64,000 bases of DNA from Chitinophaga oryzae (lineage in GTDB: Bacteria > Bacteroidota > Bacteroidia > Chitinophagales > Chitinophagaceae). The notes below the pieces were generated by a model that did no database searches, had not been told where the DNA came from, and worked only from the letters and a program-made list of their open reading frames with translations. The translations under genes and the position numbers were made by a program. The stretch spans positions 1,736,001 through 1,800,000 of the forward strand of contig NZ_CP051204.2 in the NCBI RefSeq assembly GCF_012516375.2, in the 5' to 3' direction. Position 1 is the stretch's first letter. Each line of letters begins with the position of its first letter. Below are positions 27,301 through 33,999 of the stretch, piece after piece.

Positions 27301-27545
27301 CCTCGCTGGCGTTCCTGCTGGGTATCATGCCGCTGGTGGTATCGTCCGGCGCCGGCGCCGAAGCCCGTAAAACCATGGGCTGGACCGTACTGGGCGGTAT
27401 GTTCACCGCCACGTTCCTTGCCATCTTCATTGTACCGGTACTGTATGTGGTCATCACCCGGCTGGCATATGGTAAAGAGAAACTGCGGAAGATGAAAGAG
27501 AATTACCAGGCAGTGCCCGAACATGATATTCAGGGCAAACTGTAA
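24363..27545 (+). CDS. RND multidrug efflux transporter, AcrB/HAE1 type
   Basis: The 1060-residue protein is the usual length for HAE1 pumps. The N-terminus MIADTFIKRPVTAIVISI, the porter-domain start GQYPEISPPTVQVTGNYTGADAQTVE, and the TM4 aspartate pair (GIVVDDAIVVVEAV, Asp-Asp for proton relay) are visible. The second half has the matching SAKNAILIVEFA. It exports drugs, detergents or lipids with the proton motive force. It forms a three-gene operon with TolC-like and adaptor genes; no regulator gene is adjacent. Confidence 0.96.
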   Translation: MIADTFIKRPVTAIVISIVLVLVGILAMMTLPIGQYPEISPPTVQVTGNYTGADAQTVEQTVATPVEVQVNGTPGMTYISTNNTSSGQMSMTVNFEVGTDINIAALDVQNRVGIAQPTLPQEVQRLGLTVRKRNPSILMLVALYSPKGTHDITFLDNYTNVYVKDALLRAKGVGDIFTRADDFSMRVWLKPDKLAQMGVTAEDIRAALAEQNAQITAGSVGAPPQQTGQTFEYNIFTKGRLTTPEEFGNIIVKTRPNDGSLVYLKDVARIQLGKFNYAGNNYVDGKRAAYLLVYQAPGSNALETAANVTEAMEQLKKQFPNDVDYVVPFESVSVVKVSIEEVLHTLVEALILVVIVVFLFLQSWRATLIPILAIPVSIIATFIFFIPLGFTINTLTLFGFVLAIGIVVDDAIVVVEAVQHNIDHEKMSPKDATIQAMKEISGPVIAIALILAAVFVPVGFIPGIVGRLYQQFAITIAISVLISAFVALSLTPALCMLLLKPMHLDKDSKGLNKFFYKFNRWFGHTTSRYSMGVKKSIRYARFALIILLCIFVGTLMLFKAKPTGFIPTEDEGRLIITFDLPESSSTERTVAVMSQMMKDLDEMPGINHYAALGGLNAVNFSTKSNSATIFCSLKPWSERKPDSLQIFGMVAAVQKKLSKYKEANVVVIPPPAIPGLGQTAGFSFVLQQRGSGDIKAFEGVLQQFLGAINKRPEIARAFSFFTARTPGYQLDIDREKAKKMGVKISDIATALQTYMGSAYINDFTVYGRNFRVVTQADSSYRGDIKNLGQFYVRNSAGTMVPLSALTSYKVIENAPVISHYNLFRSAEINGNPAPGYSSGDAINALKEVAAQVLPEGYGYEFSGLSREEILSGSKTVYIFALSIIFVFLFLAALYESWSVPFSVLLAVPIGAFGAITVLTFLPKLSNNVYAQIGLITLIGLSAKNAILIVEFAKERVDRGMDLVTAAVEAAKLRLRPIIMTSLAFLLGIMPLVVSSGAGAEARKTMGWTVLGGMFTATFLAIFIVPVLYVVITRLAYGKEKLRKMKENYQAVPEHDIQGKL

Positions 27546-27564
27546 GTAGTAAGTACATCATGTG

Positions 27565-27600
27565 GCCCTCATTGATTTTATATCAATGGGGGCTTTTTTT
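27565..27600 (+). terminator. Rho-independent terminator after the efflux operon
   Basis: A 12-bp stem (one wobble) of GCCCTCATTGAT with ATCAATGGGGGC is followed by T7. Confidence 0.88.
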
Positions 27601-27611
27601 ATGGGGTGTTA

Positions 27612-27995
27612 TCAGAGGTTATCGTTGTCCTCCGGAGATTCGGGTTCTATCTGCTGCAGCTGCCATTCGGTATAACCTACCATGTACATGGCGCCTGTTA
27701 CTACGGCGCCTACGGTGATGTACCAGAACCAGTCGGTCTGGCTGTCGAAGAAGAGGGCGCAGGCGAGGCCGGTAGGAATCAGGATGATGCCGATGCGCCG
27801 GGAGATGTAAGCGGCGTGCTGATTGGCGGCCTGCCACATTTCCGGGCTGCGGGACGCCAGGGCACTACGATAGCCGTACCATGATTTAATGCTCTTAGGA
27901 GGGTAACGCCGGATAAAATACCCCATGAAGACGAAGATTATCCCTGCGAAAATAGCTGCATTACAATAGGTGGAATGCAAGAAATTCATGAACAT
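27612..27995 (-). CDS. SdpI family membrane protein
   Basis: The 127-residue protein has three hydrophobic segments and the SdpI/YhfL signature MGYFIRRYPPKSIKSWYGYRS (about 24-44), then SPEMWQAANQHAAYISRR. In Bacillus SdpI gives immunity to the SdpC toxin, but most bacterial homologues are short membrane proteins without a proven role. No toxin partner is adjacent. Start could be the Met at 27995 or the one two codons later. Confidence 0.85.
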   Translation of the reverse strand: MFMNFLHSTYCNAAIFAGIIFVFMGYFIRRYPPKSIKSWYGYRSALASRSPEMWQAANQHAAYISRRIGIILIPTGLACALFFDSQTDWFWYITVGAVVTGAMYMVGYTEWQLQQIEPESPEDNDNL

Positions 27996-28043
27996 GGGAG
28001 AGGGGTTTGGTTACTATAAGTTACGAAAAAATAATGGGTACAT

Positions 28044-28077
28044 AAAAAAAGCTCCTGAGCATATCAGGAGCTTTTTT
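28044..28077. terminator. Hairpin terminator between SdpI and AsmA-like genes
   Basis: Stem GCTCCTGA (28051-28058) with TCAGGAGC (28064-28071) is flanked by A7 on the left and T6 on the right, so it works on both strands. It serves the leftward AsmA-like gene. Confidence 0.85.
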
Positions 28078-28096
28078 ATGATAATGGGTCAGATGA

Positions 28097-30805
28097 TTAA
28101 TGTTTGGTGGAATCGGCGGCCGGTTTTTTCTTGCCGAACAGGCCGTTGAGCGTGTTCTTCACGGATTCACCGGCTTGTTTGCCTACGTTTTCCAGTGGTT
28201 TGCCACCGGTTTGCGCAGCGGAATCTTTCTTGCCGCCCAACTGGTTCTTCAGCTCGTTTTTCAGTGCGTTGACAGCATTGTTTTTGATCTGGTTCACAGA
28301 GTCGCGCACCACGTTTTTCACGGTATCTATTTTGTTTTTCACCAGTTCAGTGGCCTGGTTTTTCAGGTTGTTGGCGCTCTCTTTCAGGTCTGTTTTAAGG
28401 CTCGGTTTCATGATGTTGCCGGCCATGAGCACCTGCAGGTGTACGCTGTCGCCCAGGTTGACCGGGATGCCTTTGTTCTGCGCCTGTGATACGAGGTTGT
28501 TCACCAGGTTGTTGCCGGCGGAGCCCATCAGGCTGCGGGGCACGGCCAGTTGCAGTGTATAGTCCAGCGACTGGTCAAAGCCGTGAGAGCCGGCGATGTT
28601 CATGGAGACGCCGTTGACAGCTACTTTGAACGGGTTCACTTTTACGCGGCCGTTTTCGAAGGCGAAATAGTTTTTGATATCGCGCAGGGAGATGTCTTTC
28701 AGCTGGGAGATATTGAGCGTATTGGCCAGTTGGTCTACCGGTGCGAACTGTTTCAGGAAGCCTTGTATTAGCAGCAGGTTACCGTCGCCGGTGAGGGTAT
28801 TGAGTTCCGGGCTCATGTCTTTGCCCAGTTTGCCGTGCATTTTCAGCTGCGACGTGATTTTGCCGGACAGGAACTTGCCGATGGGCATCAGTTTTTGTAC
28901 GGTATTGAAGGTGTTGAAAGTCTGTTGTACGTCCAGGTTCTGCACATCGTAGGCAATGTTGATGTCCGGGTTGGTTTTGCTGTTTTTGGTGCTGTAGCTG
29001 CCGTTGATTTCCATGGTGCCTTGCAGGGCGTTGGCTTTCAGTTGCTGCATGGTCACGGTTTCATCTTTCACGAGCAGGGCGCCGGTAACGTTTTCGAGCA
29101 CTGCTTTATCATACAGTACTTTGCCAACGGCGGTTTGCAGGGTGATGTTCAGGTTGCCCGGAACGGCAAACGGCGTCATGGCAGCGGTATCTGCTTTAGC
29201 GGGAGCGGCTGTTTTGCTGTCTGCCGGGGTGCTGGCGGAGCCCATGAATTTATTCACATTCACCTGGTCGGCTTTGAAGTTGAGCTTACCATCAAGGGGA
29301 GCGTTTTTAAACGTATAGGCGAGCAGGTTATTCACTTCTCCGTTGGCTTCGAAGTTGGTACCCAGGTATTGGCCGCTGAGGTCTTTTACGGTCACATTTT
29401 TGGGGTTGAACTGAAGGGAGAGATTTTTTACGTTCACGCCATCGGGATAGTCTTTGCTTTTGTACAGCATATTGCTGAGTTGCAGGGTACCGGCGGCGTA
29501 GAAGCGGTCGTACTGTTGTTTTTCGATGGCGCTCATATTGCCTTTGGCGGAGATATCTGCGTCGAGGAGGCCGTTGAGGGTGGTGCCGGCGTCCAGTTTC
29601 ACGAACTGGGTGACTTTGGAGAGGTCTATTTTACCTTTTGCGGCGCCGTCCACGTACATGTCGGACACCGGTGTTTTCACCAGCAGTCGGAGGTCCAGCG
29701 GGGTGTTATCCATTTCCAGGTGCGCGGTAGGCATATTTACTACGGTATGGTCAGGCACGCCGTCGGGATTGCTCACTTTCATGGCGATCTGGATATTTTT
29801 CACCGGTTTGGGCAGGTCGGGGTACTGGAAGAAGCCATCTTTCACGTTCAGGTCCAGACCGAAGGCCGGCATTTGTACCGGGGAGTAGTTGCCTTTTACG
29901 TATCCGCCGAAAGCGGCGCTGCCGCTGGTTTTAATTTTATCGAAATCGGCTTTGTAGATGGCCGGGACGAGAGACAGTATATCCTTGAAGTTGGTGGAAG
30001 GGGCTTTGAAGCTGAGGTCCATGCCGTAGGTGGAGTCGTTTACCAGCTTAAAGAAGCCCTGCAAAGCTACCTCGAGGCTGTTGAGCGCAGCTTTGCCTTC
30101 TTTCAGTGTATACGTGCTCGTGGTATTATCTATCTGGATATCCGCGTCCAGTTTGGTCTTTACGCTGTTGAGATAGGGGATAGGGCCGTAACGGAAGGTG
30201 ATGCCGTCTGCCTCGGTGCTGGTGGACAGGGTGAACTGGTCCTGTGTGAAATCGCCTTTGCCCTGGTGGGTGAGGCCATCGATGATCAGCTGCATATTGC
30301 CTTGCTGATCGTCGTAGTTGATCAGTGCATCTTCAATTTTATATTGCTGGAGGCTCAGGGCGAAGGTGGTTTTGCCGGTATCCGCCGGGCTGGCCTGTGT
30401 GGTGTCTGGTTTGGTAATGTTCCAGTTGGCGGCGCCGTTTTTATGAACAACGGCGTATATCCGTGGGTTGATGAGGGCCACGTTATAGATGTCCATTTTA
30501 CCGCCTTTGATGACGCTCATCAGGTTGAGGGCTACGTCAATCTGCTTTACCGCCAAGAGGGTATCTCCTTCAAATTCGCCGGTACCGGTTACCCGGAGCT
30601 CGTCCAGTCCTACGGCCAGCCGTGGGAAATGCCGGAACAGGCTGATATCCACGTCTTTAAAGTCGACCTTGGCTGTCAGGTGTTTATTGAGTTCTGTTTT
30701 TACTTTGGCGATGATCTTATCCTTAAAGAAATAAGGAATGGCGATAGCCGCCAGAATAAGTACTACCAGTGTAACCGCTACAATCTTCAGGATTTTTTTG
30801 AGCAT
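28097..30805 (-). CDS. Large AsmA-like family protein
   Basis: The 902-residue protein has one N-terminal membrane helix (KILKIVAVTLVVLILAAIAIPYFF) followed by the AsmA N-terminal block (VKTELNKHLTAKVDFKDVDISLFRHFPRLAVGLDEL). A long repeat-rich beta body and a C-terminal AsmA_2-type segment (LTGDGNLLLIQGFLKQFAPVDQLANTL) follow. The end is helical and Asn/Lys-rich. AsmA-like proteins form hydrophobic grooves bridging inner and outer membranes for phospholipid transport, which is the likely role here. Upstream a -7-like TACCTTCA lies about 19 bp after a TTTG. Confidence 0.88.
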   Translation of the reverse strand: MLKKILKIVAVTLVVLILAAIAIPYFFKDKIIAKVKTELNKHLTAKVDFKDVDISLFRHFPRLAVGLDELRVTGTGEFEGDTLLAVKQIDVALNLMSVIKGGKMDIYNVALINPRIYAVVHKNGAANWNITKPDTTQASPADTGKTTFALSLQQYKIEDALINYDDQQGNMQLIIDGLTHQGKGDFTQDQFTLSTSTEADGITFRYGPIPYLNSVKTKLDADIQIDNTTSTYTLKEGKAALNSLEVALQGFFKLVNDSTYGMDLSFKAPSTNFKDILSLVPAIYKADFDKIKTSGSAAFGGYVKGNYSPVQMPAFGLDLNVKDGFFQYPDLPKPVKNIQIAMKVSNPDGVPDHTVVNMPTAHLEMDNTPLDLRLLVKTPVSDMYVDGAAKGKIDLSKVTQFVKLDAGTTLNGLLDADISAKGNMSAIEKQQYDRFYAAGTLQLSNMLYKSKDYPDGVNVKNLSLQFNPKNVTVKDLSGQYLGTNFEANGEVNNLLAYTFKNAPLDGKLNFKADQVNVNKFMGSASTPADSKTAAPAKADTAAMTPFAVPGNLNITLQTAVGKVLYDKAVLENVTGALLVKDETVTMQQLKANALQGTMEINGSYSTKNSKTNPDINIAYDVQNLDVQQTFNTFNTVQKLMPIGKFLSGKITSQLKMHGKLGKDMSPELNTLTGDGNLLLIQGFLKQFAPVDQLANTLNISQLKDISLRDIKNYFAFENGRVKVNPFKVAVNGVSMNIAGSHGFDQSLDYTLQLAVPRSLMGSAGNNLVNNLVSQAQNKGIPVNLGDSVHLQVLMAGNIMKPSLKTDLKESANNLKNQATELVKNKIDTVKNVVRDSVNQIKNNAVNALKNELKNQLGGKKDSAAQTGGKPLENVGKQAGESVKNTLNGLFGKKKPAADSTKH

Positions 30806-30902
30806 AGGTTATCTTTTGAATTTTATGAATGTGAAGGTAGTTTTTTCCGGGAAAGGAGCAAAGCGTTCCGGGGAGAACCTGGCAGCTTCCTGCCATTTTT
30901 AC

Positions 30903-30910
30903 TATTTTTG
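30903..30910 (+). promoter_or_regulatory. -7 promoter element of trmH
   Basis: TATTTTTG fits TAnnTTTG and lies 26 bp before the ATG at 30936. No clear -33 element. Confidence 0.5.
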
Positions 30911-30935
30911 CGGTATTCGTGAAAATATCAGACGT

Positions 30936-31535
30936 ATGACACCAGAAAGGAAGGAGCGGTTACTGACCACCCTGAACAGGCGGCAGGCCAATTTAACCGT
31001 TGTATTGGAAGATGTGCAGGACCCGCATAACGTTTCTGCCGTATTACGTACCTGCGATGCCGTAGGTATCCAGGATGTGTATGTGATCAGTACCATGGCG
31101 CCGCGCCGGAAGAAATGGGGGCACAGAAGCAGCAGCAGCGCGGCTATGTGGCTGACCATCCACCAGTTTGACAATGTAGAGGAATGCATGGCCGCGCTGC
31201 GGGCAAAATACGACAAGATCTTTACCACGCATCTCTCCACAGATGCCATCAGCCTGTATGATATCGACTTCACCGGCTCGGTGGCGCTGGTATTCGGTAA
31301 TGAACAGATGGGCGTCAGTGAAAAGATCAGGTCACTTTCCGACGGCAACTTCATCATCCCGCAGATGGGTATTATCAAGTCGCTGAATATATCCGTCGCC
31401 TGCGCCGTGAGCATCTATGAAGCCATGCGCCAGAAGACGCTGGCAGGGCATTATGATAAGCCCGGCTTACCCCCTGATCAATACAATACCCTGCTGGAAC
31501 AGTGGGGATATCCGATACACGAGGAGGGGGAATAA
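30936..31535 (+). CDS. trmH: tRNA (guanosine-18) 2'-O-methyltransferase, TrmH type
   Basis: The 199-residue SpoU/TrmH-class methyltransferase shows motif 1 LEDVQDPHNVSAVLRTCDA, motif 2 VALVFGNEQMGVS and motif 3 IPQMGIIKSLNISVACAVSIYEA, forming the trefoil-knot SAM site. It methylates the ribose of G18 in tRNA. The frame is open further upstream, but ATG 30936 lies just after the promoter element and starts the conserved part. The stop codon sits in the loop of the terminator. Confidence 0.93.
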   Translation: MTPERKERLLTTLNRRQANLTVVLEDVQDPHNVSAVLRTCDAVGIQDVYVISTMAPRRKKWGHRSSSSAAMWLTIHQFDNVEECMAALRAKYDKIFTTHLSTDAISLYDIDFTGSVALVFGNEQMGVSEKIRSLSDGNFIIPQMGIIKSLNISVACAVSIYEAMRQKTLAGHYDKPGLPPDQYNTLLEQWGYPIHEEGE

Positions 31536-31548
31536 CCCCTCCTTTTTT
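31523..31548 (+). terminator. Rho-independent terminator overlapping the trmH stop codon
   Basis: GGAGGGG (31523-31529) pairs with CCCCTCC (31536-31542) before T6. The TAA stop (31533-31535) is in the loop, so the last codons of trmH form the stem. Confidence 0.85.
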
Positions 31549-31608
31549 ATTTTGATGTATCTTTAGGTGGATGCCTGTACCGTGTGAGTGTTGTTAACTT
31601 TTATTCCC

Positions 31609-31800
31609 GTGAGAAAATATTTTATCCTGGCAGCCTTTGTTTTGATGCTTCAGTTGTCCTGTCAACAACGGGGAGCTGTTCGTGCGCCCGAAAAAGGAAG
31701 AAGTAGCGACGCCGGTTTATAATAGAACTGCGGTCTTTTGATCCATTGCTTTTTCAGCGTATAACATATCGATGGACGGGCGTATTCAGCGTGAAAGGTT
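31609..31800 (+). pseudogene. Decayed small lipoprotein gene
   Basis: A GTG-started frame (31609-31722, 37 codons) encodes a clear signal and lipobox (RKYFILAAFVLMLQLSC) and then goes out of frame. In the next frame, from the CCCG at about 31687, a sensible continuation (PKKEEVATPVYNRTAVF) runs to a TGA, and the same frame reopens to 31832. One lost C would restore the first join. It therefore looks like a frameshifted remnant. Whether the short 37-residue lipoprotein is still made cannot be told. The rest of the 300-bp gap after trmH holds only the terminator. Confidence 0.4.
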
Positions 31801-31836
31801 GGATAGTGTTTTGTTGCGGCAGCTTAAATTTTAAAT

Positions 31837-32235
31837 ATGAGTACTTACTATTTGAAGTGTTTTAATGGAAATGTCTTTTTCGATGCCACTATTCGTTCAG
31901 AAAGGAATGGCAGAAAAGTAGTCTTTGTATTAGAGACTGACCGTATTTATTTTACCGCTGAAGACCACTTTCCGTTCTTAGCATTGCAAAAAATACGATT
32001 ATACCTGGAAGACCATGGGGTGAAACTTCTATGCAACGGGGCAAGGATTGATGTATACCCTTCCGGATTTTTCATGGAAAGCTTTAAGGCGTACAGGCTG
32101 GTTATAGATAAGGCCGCAGCAAAGGAGGATCTCGTTAATATTTTGGATGCGACAGATGAATTGGAGAGAATAGGAACTGTATCTGATCAGGAAGCGTATT
32201 GGCAAAAGTGGTTAAACAGAAGTAAGGAGCGTTAG
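31837..32235 (+). CDS. Hypothetical protein, possible orphan immunity protein
   Basis: The 132-residue soluble protein has no signal peptide and a mixed alpha/beta look: N-terminal strands (YYLKCFNGNVFFDATI), a YPSGFFMESFKAYRL segment and an acidic helical end. The family is not recognised. It starts a run of three small lower-GC genes placed between trmH and the RHS operon, all without signal peptides. Such runs near RHS loci are often immunity genes collected without their toxins; that is inference only. Confidence 0.6.
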   Translation: MSTYYLKCFNGNVFFDATIRSERNGRKVVFVLETDRIYFTAEDHFPFLALQKIRLYLEDHGVKLLCNGARIDVYPSGFFMESFKAYRLVIDKAAAKEDLVNILDATDELERIGTVSDQEAYWQKWLNRSKER

Positions 32236-32274
32236 AGCGTTGACCATAGTTGTAAACAAGTAACAAGTATACAA

Positions 32275-32811
32275 ATGAATGAAGAAAAGCTGGTTCAAGA
32301 GGAGATTAATCAGATAAAAGATAAAACAACAGAATTATATAGCTATTTGAAGAATCTCTACTATTCAAACCGTATAAAAAATATAGCTGTTATAGAGAAA
32401 GCCCTGGCCTCCTATTTGAATGACAAACGTTCCGATATAAAGCGCATTGCTATCTACGGTTTGCTGTTCGGATTGAAAATTCGACATGAAAAGTATAGAT
32501 CGATAGCGCTTCGATTCATTAATGATCCCAATGGTGACTTAGACTTGAGACTGTTTAGTTTGTCCGGTTTGTCGCAAGCTTACATGGGTACTTCGGATGT
32601 TGAGCTTTTAAAGCTGTTTTATTCACTTTATAATCATGATGAAGATGATAGTATCAGAGCGACTTGTTTTGCAGGAATGTTAAGGATATTGGGCTTAAGT
32701 ACGGTGGAGATTACGAGGATAAATGGGAGTGTGATTATTATAGAGGATGATATACAAACGGAGGTTTTTGCCCGTCAGCTTGGTGAGATTAGAGCGATCA
32801 TTTCAGCATAG
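32275..32811 (+). CDS. HEAT-like helical protein, possible orphan immunity protein
   Basis: The 178-residue protein is nearly all-helical. Repeated helix pairs such as IEKALASYLNDKRSDIKRIAIYGLLFGLKI and DSIRATCFAGMLRILGLS resemble HEAT repeats. Codon use is AT-rich compared with the housekeeping genes. It starts 39 bp after the previous gene. HEAT-like repeat proteins occur as immunity proteins in polymorphic toxin systems, but no toxin is adjacent and the role is unproven. Confidence 0.6.
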   Translation: MNEEKLVQEEINQIKDKTTELYSYLKNLYYSNRIKNIAVIEKALASYLNDKRSDIKRIAIYGLLFGLKIRHEKYRSIALRFINDPNGDLDLRLFSLSGLSQAYMGTSDVELLKLFYSLYNHDEDDSIRATCFAGMLRILGLSTVEITRINGSVIIIEDDIQTEVFARQLGEIRAIISA

Positions 32812-32870
32812 CAAGCGGTTGGTATCCGTCATAAAGTAGATCTTCACCACCTTATTAAAAATGAATCGTC

Positions 32871-33212
32871 ATGGGAGCTTTTAACATGTTGTTGTTAAAT
32901 AACTACTTATGCTGTCCTGCCTGTAAAACAATCCAGAACTGGACCATTCAGTTTAAATACGGCCTTTGCCGGCAGCTGGAGTATAGACTGTTTGATGCCG
33001 TGGAATGGGCAGGATACATGGATACGGGCGATGCTGCCGCGAAAATTGTGCTGGTGGAAGGTATTGCAGAAAATGATTGCAGCAGTTGTGGACAGGAAGT
33101 ATATGCCAGGATATTTGTGGATGATAACAAGATAGTGGCGGCCAGCCTGGTTGTAAAGCCCATCTGTTTTACAGCTGGTGATGATGGTGATTATATCATC
33201 ATCAATAAATAA
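32871..33212 (+). CDS. Small protein with zinc-ribbon-like cysteine pairs
   Basis: The 113-residue protein has CCPAC near the N-terminus (about residues 14-18) and CSSCG (about 72-76), two Cys-x2-Cys pairs that could bind one zinc ion. Between them lies a strand-rich block (LEYRLFDAVEWAGYMDTGD). It ends in DDGDYIIINK. The family is unknown. Similar zinc-ribbon small proteins occur next to polymorphic toxins. In-frame Met6 is an alternative start. Confidence 0.6.
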   Translation: MGAFNMLLLNNYLCCPACKTIQNWTIQFKYGLCRQLEYRLFDAVEWAGYMDTGDAAAKIVLVEGIAENDCSSCGQEVYARIFVDDNKIVAASLVVKPICFTAGDDGDYIIINK

Positions 33213-33233
33213 TTGAAAATTTTTTCATAAATA

Positions 33234-33263
33234 TTTTGTAATCTGGAAATTATTGTATCTTTA
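33234..33263 (+). promoter_or_regulatory. Probable promoter before the RHS region
   Basis: TTTTG (33234-33238) and TATCTTTA (33256-33263) have a 17-bp spacer, with one mismatch to the -7 consensus. It lies about 270 nt ahead of the broken gene at 33532. The 33264-33531 leader holds no gene that could be recognised. Confidence 0.5.
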
Positions 33264-33531
33264 TTGCGACCTTGAATTTGTAACCTAATAAATTACCTAT
33301 ACCAGAATAATGTATTGTTAACTTCTTGCGATGGTTCGTTATGCAGGAAAATCCAATCAAAATGAATTGAATTGAATTGTATGTATACAGTAATCCTGTA
33401 TCCATCATAGCTAGTCTGTGAAATTAAATGTTATCGTTATTTAGTCGTGTCTGGCCTGAAAGCCAGCCTGGCCGGTCGTTTCATTCCGTTAGTGACAACG
33501 GATGAATGCCTGGTGTAAATATCCATGTACC

Positions 33532-33863
33532 ATGAAATATGTTATACTCTGTTTGTTTGCCCTACTGACGCTGTGCCAGGTAAGAGGCCAGTCGAGCCTG
33601 ATGGTGAAACGTGATACTGTCGCTGTCCGCAATGCAGAATTGCTTATTCAAAATAGCACCCGGTCTGTGCCCGGTGTACTGTTTAATAACGGCAATGGTT
33701 ATACGGAATTTAAAAATCAGACTTAGTAGCAACAAATCCGCTATACCCGACAACCTCGTGATTCCCGCAAACGGTAAGATCAACATTTGTATTTTATGCG
33801 AAAAATGTGTCTTCCTGCGCGGGTCTCGCATCCGCTATTATTATCGAAGAATATGTAAACTGA
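33532..33863 (+). pseudogene. Broken copy of the secreted N-terminal domain found at 57-60 kb
   Basis: The intact first part (from ATG 33532, stop at 33726) has a signal peptide and reads LMVKRDTVAVRNAELLIQ and VPGVLFNNGNGYTEF. It matches the N-terminal domain of the SGNH protein at 57277-60162 and the stand-alone protein at 60174-60605 (RNxTxxVxGxLFNxxxG pattern). After stops and frame changes a later frame gives TFVFYAKNV and AIIIEEYVN before TGA at 33861, similar in position to the VFYPAL and IYIEAL end of that domain. So it is probably a dead paralogue. Confidence 0.6.
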
Positions 33864-33999
33864 CAATAATGCCGTGCCCGGTGAGAGCTACCGGGCATGG
33901 CATTGCAACCAAACAGAAAATTTTACTCCCGGCAGGAAGAAGAGAATGCCCCGTACCCTATGGTTTGCATTTGTCTGTTCTGTTTAACGCTATACCATC

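Noticed and set aside
28835..30922. A 695-codon open frame antisense to the AsmA-like gene
   Set aside because: It mirrors the codon pattern of a clear AsmA gene on the other strand, has no signal, domain or ribosome site, and reads as low-quality Val/Gly/Phe-rich protein.
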